Assembly (NCBI RefSeq): GCF_036226365.1
Contig: NZ_CP108462.1
Span: forward strand, 4,772,501-4,836,500
From: Streptomyces sp. NBC_01262
GTDB lineage: Bacteria; Actinomycetota; Actinomycetes; Streptomycetales; Streptomycetaceae
DNA length: 64,000 nucleotides
Direction of reading: 5' to 3'
Shown here: piece after piece, positions 51,344 through 59,947 of the stretch
Numbering within the stretch: position 1 is the stretch's first letter
How the letters are laid out: every line of letters starts with the position of its first letter
Program-made: the position numbers and the translations under genes
Notes under the pieces: generated by a model
Told to the model about the DNA's origin: nothing
Seen by the model: only the letters and a program-made list of their open reading frames with translations
Databases searched by the model: none

Positions 51344-52645
51344 GTGCACAGGTGGGTGGGGCTGGCGGGTACGACGGCGCTCGCGCTCGGCGGGGTCGGC
51401 GGAGCCGGGGCGCTGCCGTTGGCGGCGGGGGTGCGCCATCCGTCGGTGGGGCTGTTCGCGGCGTACTTCGGGCTGGTACTGCTGATCGGGGCGTGGTGGC
51501 GGCTCGGCCGGGAGGTGCGGTCGGAGGAACCCCCGTCGTGCCGTGAGCTGTTGGTGACGCTGGCGGTGTGGGCGGGGCCGCTGGTGCTGGCGCCGCCGCT
51601 GTTCAGCCGGGATGTGTACAGCTACCTCGCCCAGGGGGCGATGGTGCACGCCCACATCGACGTCTACGCGTACGGTCCCGACCGGCTCGGCGGGCCGCTG
51701 GCCGCCGAGGTGGCGCCGGTCTGGCAGACGACGCCGGCCCCGTACGGGCCGGTGTTCCTGGGGCTGGCGGCGGCGCTGGCGCCGGCCGGGATCACCGGGA
51801 TGCGGCTGGTCGCGCTGGCCGGGGTCGGGCTGATGATCGGGCTGCTGCCGGTGCTGGCGAGGCGGTGCGGGGTGCCGCCGGCGGCGGCGCTGTGGCTGGG
51901 CGGGCTTAATCCGCTGGTGCTGCTGCATCTGATCGCGGGGGCGCACAACGACGCCATCATGCTGGGGCTGCTCGCCGCCGGGATGGTGACCGCGCTGGGC
52001 GGGTGGTTCGTGTGCGCCGCCGCGCTCGTGACGCTGGCCGCGCTGGTCAAGGCCCCGGCGGCGCTGGGGCTGTTGGTGGTCGCGTCGCTGTGGTCGGGGC
52101 GCCTGCGCGGACGGTGGCGCACGGCCCGGGCGACCTTGTACGCGGCCGCCGTGGCCGGGGCGGTGACAGTGGCCGTCACCTCGTTCACCGGCACCGGATA
52201 CGGCTGGCTCGGCGCGCTGGGCACGCCCGCCGCCAGCTACACCTGGTCGCTCACCACCACGTTGGGCCGGCTGACCGGCGCGCTGGAGTTCTGGCGGTGG
52301 CTCGGCCTCGCGGCGGCGGGCGGGGTGATGCTGTACGCCTGGCGGCGCAGGCTGCGGCTCGGTCCGGTCTACGCGCTCGGGATAAGCCTCGCCGCGATCG
52401 CCCTGCTCGGCCCGGCGATCCGGCCCTGGTACGTGCTGTGGGGCTGCTTCCTCATCGCGGCCGCCGCCCCGGCCCCGTACGGGCGGGTGCGCAGATGGGT
52501 CGCCGCGCTCAGCGCGGTGCTGACGCTGGTGGTGCTGCCGAGCGGCTTCGCGGCCTCGGGCGGGCAGTTGCTGCTCGCGGTGTGCGGTGGGGTGGCGGCG
52601 GCGGTGGCCCTGCTGTGCGTACATCGCGTACGTCCGGCGTTGTGA
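51344..52645 (+). CDS. mptB: Polyprenol-phosphomannose-dependent mannosyltransferase, MptB-like
   Basis: 433 aa with about eleven hydrophobic helices, a GT-C fold enzyme. The first extracytoplasmic loop has FSRDVYSYLAQGAMVH, where the Asp is the catalytic-base position in GT-C enzymes, and VWQTTPAPYGPVFLG. In mycobacteria MptB adds α-1,6 mannose during lipoglycan assembly using polyprenyl-phosphate mannose. Streptomyces homologues are numerous and their product is less clear. Start is GTG. The next gene overlaps the stop (GTGA), giving a two-gene unit of membrane glycosyltransferases. Confidence 0.85.
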   Translation: MHRWVGLAGTTALALGGVGGAGALPLAAGVRHPSVGLFAAYFGLVLLIGAWWRLGREVRSEEPPSCRELLVTLAVWAGPLVLAPPLFSRDVYSYLAQGAMVHAHIDVYAYGPDRLGGPLAAEVAPVWQTTPAPYGPVFLGLAAALAPAGITGMRLVALAGVGLMIGLLPVLARRCGVPPAAALWLGGLNPLVLLHLIAGAHNDAIMLGLLAAGMVTALGGWFVCAAALVTLAALVKAPAALGLLVVASLWSGRLRGRWRTARATLYAAAVAGAVTVAVTSFTGTGYGWLGALGTPAASYTWSLTTTLGRLTGALEFWRWLGLAAAGGVMLYAWRRRLRLGPVYALGISLAAIALLGPAIRPWYVLWGCFLIAAAAPAPYGRVRRWVAALSAVLTLVVLPSGFAASGGQLLLAVCGGVAAAVALLCVHRVRPAL

Positions 52646-53736
52646 GCCGGGGAAGGCAGTGGGCCCTTGCCGGGTTCACGCTGCTCTTCATGCTCACGGT
52701 GCCGTACTACCGGGGCTGGTTCGACCTGTACGTCTACTACGGGACGCTCGACGACTGGCTCTGGCACGGCGGCCACATCTACGACTACCTGCTGCCGGGC
52801 ACGCCGTACGGCTTCACGTACCCGCCCTTCGCCGCGCTGTGCATGCTCCCGATGGCGCTGGTGCCGCGCCCGGTGGCGGTGGGCGTGGCCTTCGCGCTGA
52901 ACACGGCCGCCTCGGCGTACATCCTGCGGCGGCTGGTGCCGGGCTGGCCCCCGGTGGTGGTGGTCTGCCTGTTCGTGATGCTGGAGCCGGTGCGGGACAC
53001 CTTCAGCTTCGGGCAGGTCAATCTGCTGCTGCTGGCGCTGGTCCTCACCGACCTGCGCCCGCACCGGCTCTCGGGGGTGGGCATCGGACTGGCGGCGGCG
53101 GTCAAGCTCACGCCCGTCCTGTTCATCGGCTCGCTGCTGCTGGCCCGGCGGTGGCGCGCGGCGGCCACGGCGACGGGGGTCGCGGTAGCCGCCACGGCCG
53201 GGGCCTGGCTGCTGGCCCCCGGGCCCTCGCGGCGCTACTGGACCGGGGCCCTGTGGGACACCGGCCGGATCGGCGACGCCGCCTACGTCTCCAACCAGTC
53301 GCTGCGCGGCATGGTGGCCCGCCTCGGCGACCCGGGCGGGGGTTGGCTGTGGCCGCTGCTCGTGCTGGCGGTGCTCGCCGTCTGGGCGTACCGGAGCCAC
53401 CGCTTGGACGGCCAGGACGGCCAGGACGACCAGCTCACCGCCTTCGCCCTCACCGGCGCCGCCGCCTGCCTGGTCAGCCCGGTCACCTGGGTGCACCACC
53501 TCGTCTGGCTGCTGCCGGCCCTCGTGCTCGCGCGGTCGGTGGTCGCGTACCTCGTGCTGTGCAGCAGCGTGGTGTGGCTGTGGCGCTACGACTCCTCCGG
53601 CGTCACGGGCTTCCTGGGCTCCAACGCGTACATGTGGCTGACGCTCTGGCTGCTGGTTAGTACGCGCCACGTACTACGCCCCGTAGAATGGGCCCATGCC
53701 CGACGACCCCACACCCACGACGCCGGACTCCCCTGA
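52642..53736 (+). CDS. GT87/DUF2029 family membrane mannosyltransferase
   Basis: 364 aa, about ten helices, GT-C fold. Characteristic segments are FDLYVYYGTLDDWL (Asp of the first loop), YGFTYPPFAALCMLP, FGQVNLLLLALVLTDL, GIGLAAAVKLTPVLF, SNQSLRGMVARL and SPVTWVHHLVWLLPALV. These are standard for the PimE/GT87 α-mannosyltransferases. Its GTG overlaps the MptB-like stop. Its last 41 bases overlap the MarR gene start, and the MarR operator lies inside this coding end. Confidence 0.9.
   Translation: MSRGRQWALAGFTLLFMLTVPYYRGWFDLYVYYGTLDDWLWHGGHIYDYLLPGTPYGFTYPPFAALCMLPMALVPRPVAVGVAFALNTAASAYILRRLVPGWPPVVVVCLFVMLEPVRDTFSFGQVNLLLLALVLTDLRPHRLSGVGIGLAAAVKLTPVLFIGSLLLARRWRAAATATGVAVAATAGAWLLAPGPSRRYWTGALWDTGRIGDAAYVSNQSLRGMVARLGDPGGGWLWPLLVLAVLAVWAYRSHRLDGQDGQDDQLTAFALTGAAACLVSPVTWVHHLVWLLPALVLARSVVAYLVLCSSVVWLWRYDSSGVTGFLGSNAYMWLTLWLLVSTRHVLRPVEWAHARRPHTHDAGLP
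53658..53676. promoter_or_regulatory. MarR-type palindrome inside the end of the GT87 gene
   Basis: TAGTACG-CGCCA-CGTACTA, a perfect 7+5+7 dyad, lies 20 bases upstream of the MarR start codon. It is likely the autoregulatory operator of the marR gene, embedded in the preceding coding region. Confidence 0.7.
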
Positions 53737-54127
53737 CCTGGGGATCGTGGACGGCCTGGCCCAACTGTCGTTCCTGGTACAGGGCGTGCTGGGGAAGGTC
53801 GCCGCCGAACGCGGGCTGTCCATCGTCCAGCTGCGCCTGTTCGGCGTCCTGCGCGACCGCGAGCCCGGCATGCAGGAACTCGCCCGGCACCTGGGCCTGG
53901 ACAAGTCCAGCATGACCGGCCTGGTGGACCGGGCCGAACGCCGCGGCCTGGTCCGCCGCGCACCCGCGCCCCACGACAAGCGCGCGGTGCAGGTGTCGCT
54001 GACCGAGCAGGGCCAGGAACCGGCCCGCGAGGTCGCGGCGGACGCCGGCCAGCGGATCCACGCTCTCACCGCGCACCTCACCCACGGGCAACGCTCCCAG
54101 CTCGTGACCGGCCACGCCGAGATCTGA
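53696..54127 (+). CDS. MarR family transcriptional regulator
   Basis: 143 aa. Core winged helix: LSIVQLRLFGVLRDREPGMQELARHLGLDKSSMTGLVDRAERRGLVRRAPAPHDKRAVQVSLTEQG (in segments), where DKRAVQVSLTEQG is the family wing. There is no cysteine, so it is not an OhrR-type peroxide sensor despite the ohr gene 2.5 kb away. It overlaps the GT87 gene by 41 bases but has its own palindrome. The targets are unknown; the flanking VOC gene is a candidate. Confidence 0.92.
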   Translation: MPDDPTPTTPDSPDLGIVDGLAQLSFLVQGVLGKVAAERGLSIVQLRLFGVLRDREPGMQELARHLGLDKSSMTGLVDRAERRGLVRRAPAPHDKRAVQVSLTEQGQEPAREVAADAGQRIHALTAHLTHGQRSQLVTGHAEI

Positions 54128-54217
54128 CCCGGACAGTCCGGTGACCGGTTCCGCAACCCGTCGAACGTAGGCTGTCACCGCACCGCGAAGGTCGAACCAG
54201 GCCTGGTGCTCGGCGCG

Positions 54218-55036
54218 TCAGCCGCCGGCGGTCGGCTCCACGGGCTTGAGCAGCACGAAGTCCGCACCGGCCGGGTCGACGCAGACGGCGAGCCGGCCGA
54301 CGCCCTCGGCGTCCTCCGGGCCCATCTGGAGGGTTCCGCCGTTGCCGGTGACCTTGGCGGCGGTGGCGTCGACATCGGTGACGGCGAAGACGGGGTGCCA
54401 GTAGGGGCGGCCGTCGTTGAGGGCGAGATACTCGGCCGGCAACTGCATGAGGCCGCCCTGCATGCGGTCCTCGGGCAGGCCGGCGGGGGTTATGAGCGAG
54501 TAGACCCCGCCGCCGCCCGGCAGGTCCATGTCGGAGGTCTGCCAGTCGAAGAGGCTGCCGTAGAACTCCTTCGCGGCGGCCGAGTCGGTGGTCATGAGCT
54601 CGGTCCAGCACAGCGTGCCCGGCTCGTCGACGGCCTCCAGGCCCCGGTCCTTGCCCGGCTGCCAGACGGCGAACTGCCCGCCCTGGGGGTCGGTGAACTG
54701 GGCCATGCGCCCCATGTCCCCGGCGTCCATGGGCGGGACGCGGACGGAGCCGCCGCCCTTTTCGACGGCCTGGGCGGTGGCATCGGCGTCCGGGGTGTCG
54801 AAGTAGAGCGTCCAGGCGGAGCGGGCGCCCTCCTCGGTGAGCTTGCCGATGGCGCCGACGGCATGGCCGTCCTGCTTGAGGGTGCCGTACTCCATACCCT
54901 CCGGCGCGTCCTCCCCGGTGTACCGCTCGAAGTCCCAGCCGAAGACAGTGCCGTAGAACGAGGCGGCGGCGGTGACATCCGGCGCGCCGAGGTCGAGCCA
55001 GCACGGTGAGCCTGCGACGAAGTCCTTGGTGATCAT
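54218..55036 (-). CDS. Two-domain VOC family protein
   Basis: 272 aa from ATG 55036, with GGGAGA upstream. Two tandem VOC modules are present: residues about 5–125 (SPCWLDLGAPDVTAAASFYGTVFGWDF in part; GGQFAVWQPG) and about 140–270 (LCWTELMTTDSAAAKEFYGSLFDWQ in part; VCVDPAGADFVLLKP). This matches Streptomyces 27-kDa-antigen/hydroxylase-type VOC proteins whose substrates are unknown. It is convergent with the MarR gene. Confidence 0.9.
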   Translation of the reverse strand: MITKDFVAGSPCWLDLGAPDVTAAASFYGTVFGWDFERYTGEDAPEGMEYGTLKQDGHAVGAIGKLTEEGARSAWTLYFDTPDADATAQAVEKGGGSVRVPPMDAGDMGRMAQFTDPQGGQFAVWQPGKDRGLEAVDEPGTLCWTELMTTDSAAAKEFYGSLFDWQTSDMDLPGGGGVYSLITPAGLPEDRMQGGLMQLPAEYLALNDGRPYWHPVFAVTDVDATAAKVTGNGGTLQMGPEDAEGVGRLAVCVDPAGADFVLLKPVEPTAGG

Positions 55037-55117
55037 GGCGATCTCCCTTCGCGGACCACTGGATTCCCTGATGAACTCCAGCCTCCCACCGAGCACTGAC
55101 AATCGCTCCCCGAAGCC

Positions 55118-55555
55118 TTACGCCCCGGTGGTCGAGCCCGGACGGATGATCATCAGGACCGTGACCGTCGCCCACAGCAGGTTGAACATCCCGGCGTACA
55201 TCGCGAGCCGCGCCGTCGCCCGCCGCTCGACCTCCCCGCCGTCGTCCAGCGCCGCCACCAGCACCTCCTGGCCCGGCAGGACGAGCAGCATCAGCACCCC
55301 GGCCGCCACGGCGGTCAGCACCATGGAGACGATCAGCCAGATCTGGCCGAGCACGTGCATGGACTGGGCCGTCACCAGCCCGAACACCGGCACCGCGATC
55401 CCGACGCCCGCGTAGATCCGGCAGATGCGGTGCAGGGTGTGGACACCGGCGGAGCCCTGCCGGACAGCCGCTGGGAACATGCTGGCCGCGACGGTCACGG
55501 GCCCGATGGCGATGATCGCGGCGAGGACATGGACGGCGAGCAGGAATTTCGTCAT
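55118..55555 (-). CDS. DUF2269-like integral membrane protein
   Basis: 145 aa, four predicted helices: LLAVHVLAAIIAIGPVTVAAS, AGVGIAVPVFGLVTAQS, IWLIVSMVLTAVAAGVLMLL and FNLLWATVTVLMIIR. The conserved His of the first helix and a loop His (TLHRICRIY) are as in the family. The function is unknown. It diverges from the GlxA-type regulator 102 bases away and may be its target. Confidence 0.85.
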   Translation of the reverse strand: MTKFLLAVHVLAAIIAIGPVTVAASMFPAAVRQGSAGVHTLHRICRIYAGVGIAVPVFGLVTAQSMHVLGQIWLIVSMVLTAVAAGVLMLLVLPGQEVLVAALDDGGEVERRATARLAMYAGMFNLLWATVTVLMIIRPGSTTGA

Positions 55556-55657
55556 GTGACCCGACAGTAGTGATCAGCGGGCCCGAGGAGGAGTGGCGAG
55601 AATGCCATGCTTCAACGGATTCTCGCCTACGACCCCAGACGCCCCTACCCTGGCCCC

Positions 55658-56602
55658 ATGCACACCGTGGCCGTGCTCGCCCTCGACGGAGTCATTCCCG
55701 CCGACCTCTCGATCCCCGTCCAGGTCTTCGAGCTCGCCCGCCTGCCCGACGGCCGCCCCGCCTACGAGGTACGGGTCTGCGCCCCCGGGCCGCAGATCGA
55801 CGCCGGGTCGTTCGCGCTACGCGCTCCGTACGGGCTCGACGCCCTCGCCGACGCGGACACGATCATCCTGCCCGGCACCGCAGACCCCGCCGGGCCCGTC
55901 CCGGAGCAGGTGCTCGACGCGCTGCGCAAGGCGGCGGCCGACGGCACCCGGATCGCGTCGATCTGCGTGGGCGCGTTCGTGCTCGCCGCCACCGGCCTGC
56001 TCGACGGGCTGCGGGCGACCACGCACTGGCAGGGGACGGCGCTCCTGGCGAGCCTGCATCCGGCGATCGAGGTGGACCCGGATGTGCTGTACGTGGACAA
56101 CGGCCAGTTCCTGACCTCGGCCGGGGCCGCCGCCGCGTTCGACCTGTGCCTCCACATGATCCGCCGCGACCATGGCTCGGCGGTGGCCGCCGGCACCGGC
56201 CGGGTCTGCGTCATGCCGCTGGAGCGGGACGGCGGCCAGGCCCAGTTCATCGTCCACGAGCCCCCGGCCGCCGACGGCGGCGCCACCCTGGAACCCCTGC
56301 TGCGCTGGATGGCCGCCAACGCCGCCCGCGACCTCACTCTGGCCGACCTCGCCGCCCAGGCCCGGCTCAGCCCGCGCACCCTCAGCCGCCGCTTCCGCGA
56401 GCAGACCGGCACCACGCCCCTGCAGTGGCTGCACCATGCCCGCGTACGCCGGGCCCAGCACCTGCTGGAAACCACCGCGCGGCCCGTGGAGCGGATCGCG
56501 GCAGAGGCCGGATTCGGCTCGCCGACCGCTTTCCGGGACCGCTTCCGGCAGATCGTCGGGACCAGCCCGCAGGCCTACCGGCGGGCCTTCCGGCTCAGCT
56601 GA
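55658..56602 (+). CDS. GlxA-type AraC regulator with DJ-1/PfpI domain
   Basis: 314 aa. Residues 1–185 are a DJ-1/PfpI amidotransferase-like domain (VAVLALDGVIPADLSIPVQVFEL in part; ASICVGAFVLAATGLLDG, with Cys at the nucleophile elbow). Residues about 215–310 form a double AraC HTH (LTLADLAAQARLSPRTLSRRFREQTG in part; VERIAAEAGFGSPTAFRDRFRQ). ATG 55658 is chosen; the frame is open upstream but the domain begins here, and a leaderless mRNA is possible. It could control the divergent DUF2269 gene. Confidence 0.93.
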   Translation: MHTVAVLALDGVIPADLSIPVQVFELARLPDGRPAYEVRVCAPGPQIDAGSFALRAPYGLDALADADTIILPGTADPAGPVPEQVLDALRKAAADGTRIASICVGAFVLAATGLLDGLRATTHWQGTALLASLHPAIEVDPDVLYVDNGQFLTSAGAAAAFDLCLHMIRRDHGSAVAAGTGRVCVMPLERDGGQAQFIVHEPPAADGGATLEPLLRWMAANAARDLTLADLAAQARLSPRTLSRRFREQTGTTPLQWLHHARVRRAQHLLETTARPVERIAAEAGFGSPTAFRDRFRQIVGTSPQAYRRAFRLS

Positions 56603-56620
56603 GAGCGTCAGCTGAACGGA

Positions 56621-57073
56621 TCAGCTGAGCATGATCGAGATGTCGATGTTGCCCCGGGTGGCGTTGGAGTACGGGCACACGTCGTGCGCCGCCTCCACGA
56701 GGCGCGCGGCCAGCTCCTGGTCGAGCAGCGGCAGCGAGACGTTGACGGCGACGGCGAGGCCGTAGCCCTTGGCGTCGTTGGGGCCGATGCCGACCTTCGT
56801 GGCCACGGTGGAGCCGGTGAGGTCGTAGCCGACCCGGCGGCCCACCAGGACCAGGGCGTTGTGGAAGCACGCGCTGTATCCGGCGGCGAAGAGCTGCTCC
56901 GGATTGGTGCCCAGGCCGCTGCCGCCCATTTCCCGGGGGACGGCGACCTGTAGTTCCAGGTGGCCGTCCTGGCTGGTGACGGTTCCGTCGCGGCCGCCGT
57001 GGGCGGTGGCCTCGGCGACGTACACGATCTTCGTCGGCCGGCGCGCGAGGCGGTCGGTGTCGGTGTCGGACAT
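56621..57073 (-). CDS. ohr: Organic hydroperoxide resistance protein (Ohr/OsmC)
   Basis: 150 aa. A thiol peroxidase that reduces organic and fatty-acid hydroperoxides using lipoylated proteins. The peroxidatic cysteine is in FAAGYSACFHNAL and the resolving cysteine in AAHDVCPYSNATRGN, both intact. The Ohr subfamily mark TNPEQLFAAGYSACF is present. ATG 57073 is chosen over an upstream start in the same frame. No OhrR with a sensing Cys lies adjacent. It is convergent with the GlxA gene. Confidence 0.97.
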   Translation of the reverse strand: MSDTDTDRLARRPTKIVYVAEATAHGGRDGTVTSQDGHLELQVAVPREMGGSGLGTNPEQLFAAGYSACFHNALVLVGRRVGYDLTGSTVATKVGIGPNDAKGYGLAVAVNVSLPLLDQELAARLVEAAHDVCPYSNATRGNIDISIMLS

Positions 57074-57223
57074 GCGCCACAGGTTACCGGTCGGTAGGAA
57101 TGTGGGCCAGAGCACCGACTCTCTTGACTTCACAAGATCCTGGAGTCACATTCCTGACGCATCATCAGATTTCTGCGGACGTACCGACCTGCCGCCCCAC
57201 CAACCAGCCGGGAGTGTGCCGCC

Positions 57224-58987
57224 ATGCCCAAAAGACCCCCCTCCCGCCGCGAGGTCGTGCTCACCGGCGCCGCTGCCGCCGCCGGCGCCGGGCTCGCGCT
57301 GAGCGGTGCGGCGACCTCGTACGCGGCCGACGTGCCGCTCATCGGCACGTACGACGTCGTCGTGGTCGGCTCCGGCGCGGCCGGGATGACCGCCGCGCTC
57401 ACCGCCGCCGCGCGCGGGCTGAGCTGCGTCGTGGTGGAGAAGGCGCCGACCTTCGGCGGCTCGGCGGCCCGGTCCGGGGCGGGGATCTGGATCCCGTGCA
57501 ACGAGGTGATCCTGGCCGCCGGGGTGCCGGACACCCCGGCGAAGGCGGCGGCGTATCTCGCGGCGGTGGTCGGCGCGGACGTACCCCTGGTGCGGCAGCA
57601 GGCCTTCCTCGCCAACGGCCCGGCCATGATCTCGTCCGTCATGGCCAACAGCCCGCTGCGGTTCCGCTGGATGGAGGGGTACAGCGACTACTACCCCGGC
57701 CTCACCGGCGGAATGCCCAACGGCCGGTCCATGGAGCCCGACCAGATCGACGGCAACATCCTCGGCAGCGAGCTGGCCAACCTCAACCCGCCCTACATGG
57801 CGGTCCCCTCCGGCATGGTGGTCTTCAGCGCCGACTACAAGTGGCTCAACCTGTCCCTGGTCAACGCCAAGGGCCTCGCCGTCGCCACGGAGTGCCTCGC
57901 GCGCGGCACCAAGGCCGCCCTGCTCGGCCAGAAGCCGCTCACCATGGGCCAGTCGCTGGCCACCGGGCTGCGCGCCGGACTGATATCAGCGGGTGTGCCG
58001 GTGTGGCTGAACACCCCGCTGACCGACCTGAACATCGAGTCCGGCTCGGTGACCGGCGTGGTCGTGACGAAGAACGGCTCCGCAGGGCTCGTACGCGCCC
58101 GCCACGGCGTCATCGTCGGCTCCGGCGGCTTCGAGCACAACGCGGCGATGCGCGCCCAGTACCAGCAGCAGCCCATCGGCACCGACTGGACCGTCGGCGC
58201 GAAGGAGAACACCGGCGACGGCATCCAGGCCGGCGCCCGCGCCGGGGCCGCGCTGTCCCTGATGGAAGACGCCTGGTGGGGCCCCGCCATCCCGCTCCCC
58301 GAGCAGCCCTACTTCTGCCTCGCCGAGCGCACCCTCCCCGGCGGCCTGATCGTCAACGCCGCCGCGAAGCGGTTCGTCAACGAGGCGGCCCCGTACAGCG
58401 ATGTCGTCCACACCATGTACGCCAAGAACCCGACCGACCCCGACATCCCGGCCTGGCTGATCGTCGACCAGAACTACCGCAACCGCTACCTCTTCAAGGA
58501 CGTCGCCCCCACCCTCGCCTTCCCCGACGCCTGGTACACCTCCGGCGCCGTCCACAAGGCCTGGACCCTGGACCTCCTCGCCGCCGACATCGGCGTCCCG
58601 CCCGCCACGCTGCGGGCCACCGTCGCCCGCTTCAACTCCCTCGCCGCCACCGGCACCGACTCCGACCAGCACCGCGGCGACAGCGTCTACGACCACTACT
58701 ACACAGACCCCGCCATCCTCCCCAACTCCTGCCTCGCCCCCCTCTGGCTCGCCCCCTTCTACGCCTTCCGCATCGTCCCCGGCGACCTCGGCACGAAGGG
58801 TGGCCTTGCCACCGACGCCCGAGCCCGCGTCCTGCGGCCGGACGGCACGGTCATCCCTGGCCTCTACGCGGCCGGGAACGCCAGCTCGGCCGTCATGGGC
58901 CACAGCTACGCGGGGGCCGGGTCGACGATCGGGCCCGCGATGACCTTCGGCTACATCGCGGCGAACGACATCGCCGACACCGTCTAG
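57224..58987 (+). CDS. Tat-exported FAD-dependent 3-ketosteroid Δ1-dehydrogenase-like protein
   Basis: 587 aa. The N-terminus PPSRREVVLTGAAAAAGAGL carries the twin-arginine S-R-R-x-V-V motif before a hydrophobic stretch and a probable cleavage after SYAA. FAD binding is at YDVVVVGSGAAGMTAALTAA. The catalytic end strongly resembles KstD: PFYAFRIVPGDLGTKGGL (Tyr plus Gly-rich loop) and NASSAVMGHSYAGAGSTIGPAM. Tyr residues in SDYYPGLTGG match the substrate-binding tyrosine region. Typical KstD enzymes are cytosolic, so export is unusual. The substrate may be a steroid-like ketone. It overlaps the convergent patatin gene by four bases. Confidence 0.85.
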   Translation: MPKRPPSRREVVLTGAAAAAGAGLALSGAATSYAADVPLIGTYDVVVVGSGAAGMTAALTAAARGLSCVVVEKAPTFGGSAARSGAGIWIPCNEVILAAGVPDTPAKAAAYLAAVVGADVPLVRQQAFLANGPAMISSVMANSPLRFRWMEGYSDYYPGLTGGMPNGRSMEPDQIDGNILGSELANLNPPYMAVPSGMVVFSADYKWLNLSLVNAKGLAVATECLARGTKAALLGQKPLTMGQSLATGLRAGLISAGVPVWLNTPLTDLNIESGSVTGVVVTKNGSAGLVRARHGVIVGSGGFEHNAAMRAQYQQQPIGTDWTVGAKENTGDGIQAGARAGAALSLMEDAWWGPAIPLPEQPYFCLAERTLPGGLIVNAAAKRFVNEAAPYSDVVHTMYAKNPTDPDIPAWLIVDQNYRNRYLFKDVAPTLAFPDAWYTSGAVHKAWTLDLLAADIGVPPATLRATVARFNSLAATGTDSDQHRGDSVYDHYYTDPAILPNSCLAPLWLAPFYAFRIVPGDLGTKGGLATDARARVLRPDGTVIPGLYAAGNASSAVMGHSYAGAGSTIGPAMTFGYIAANDIADTV

Positions 58988-59820
58988 ACCCAGGCCTCCG
59001 CGACCGCCGCCGCCTCCCGCCGCCCCTGCGCAAGTCCCGCGTGGGCGGCGGGCGTACGGACCGCCGGGTCCAGCGGGTTCATGCCGAAGGCCTCGGCCGC
59101 CGCCTCGTCCGGGGTGATGACCGCGACCCGGGCGGTGCGGCGCAGACCGGCCACCTCGGCGTCCAGGCCGGGGTCGGCCATGGGCGCCAGGACCAGCACG
59201 TGGTCGTGGCCCGCCGCGAGGTCGGCGTTGTTGGCGGTACGGATGCCGCCGTCGACGAACCTGGTCCCGTCGATCGTCACCGGCGGCCAGATGCCGGGCA
59301 CCGCGCAGCTCGCGGCGACCGCGTCCAACAGGCCGACTCCGGAGTGCCGGTCGAACAGCCGCGTGGCGCCCGAGCGGGCGTCGACGGCCACCAGGGTCAG
59401 CGGCCGCTCGGGCCACTCGGGCCGGGAGAGCCGTCCGGCGATCACCGCGCGCCGGGCAGCCTCGGGCACCGTCTCCGCACCGAGTGCCAGCTCGCCGAGG
59501 CGGCGGCGCAGTTCGACGGGGTCGGGGATCTCGGCGACGAGCTTGGCCCACAGCTCCAGCAGCTCGCCGATCGACTCGCCCGCCGGGGCCAGTTCCTCGT
59601 TCTGCAGCGCCGGATCGGTCTGCCGCGCCAGCAGCTCCGGCAGCGTCAGCCCACTGCCGAGCTGCACGGCCACGGCCGCCCCCGCCGAGGTGCCCACGAC
59701 CCGGTCGGCCGTCGCCCCGACGTCGATCCCCTCCTCCGCCAGCCCCGCCAGCACCCCGGTCTCCCAGGCGATGCCCGCCAGCCCGCCGCCGCCCAGGACA
59801 AGTGCCCGCGTCGTCGTCAT
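58984..59820 (-). CDS. Patatin-like phospholipase
   Basis: 278 aa. The patatin Ser–Asp dyad is visible: oxyanion loop VLGGGGLAGIAWETG, nucleophile elbow VGTSAGAAVA (GxSxG) and FVDGGIRTANNADL (DGG). No signal peptide is seen, so it is likely cytoplasmic or membrane-associated and acts on acyl lipids. An upstream decamer repeat lies in its promoter region. Confidence 0.93.
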   Translation of the reverse strand: MTTTRALVLGGGGLAGIAWETGVLAGLAEEGIDVGATADRVVGTSAGAAVAVQLGSGLTLPELLARQTDPALQNEELAPAGESIGELLELWAKLVAEIPDPVELRRRLGELALGAETVPEAARRAVIAGRLSRPEWPERPLTLVAVDARSGATRLFDRHSGVGLLDAVAASCAVPGIWPPVTIDGTRFVDGGIRTANNADLAAGHDHVLVLAPMADPGLDAEVAGLRRTARVAVITPDEAAAEAFGMNPLDPAVRTPAAHAGLAQGRREAAAVAEAWV

Positions 59821-59840
59821 CCCACTGCTCCTTCGCGTCG

Positions 59841-59860
59841 AGTCGCGTCAAGTCGCGTCA
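59841..59860. repeat. Direct repeat of AGTCGCGTCA upstream of the patatin gene
   Basis: AGTCGCGTCA occurs twice in tandem with a partial third copy (TTCGCGTCG) immediately before. It sits 20–40 bases upstream of the leftward patatin start, where a regulator could bind. Confidence 0.55.
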
Positions 59861-59947
59861 ACTTCCGTACGAGTGAGCCGCCCGGCGGGTTCCGGGGCAG
59901 CCGAGGCGGTCTTGCCCGGGATGAAAATCCGACGAACACTCCTATAT

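Noticed and set aside
51245-52624. Upstream extension of the PstS-like protein to a 963-residue frame
   Set aside because: The extension is Arg/Gln/Pro-rich and antisense to the MptB-like gene; the protein-like sequence begins at ATG 51244.
53696-54127. MarR gene as the OhrR regulator of the nearby ohr gene
   Set aside because: The protein lacks any cysteine, which OhrR needs for peroxide sensing, and four genes separate the two.
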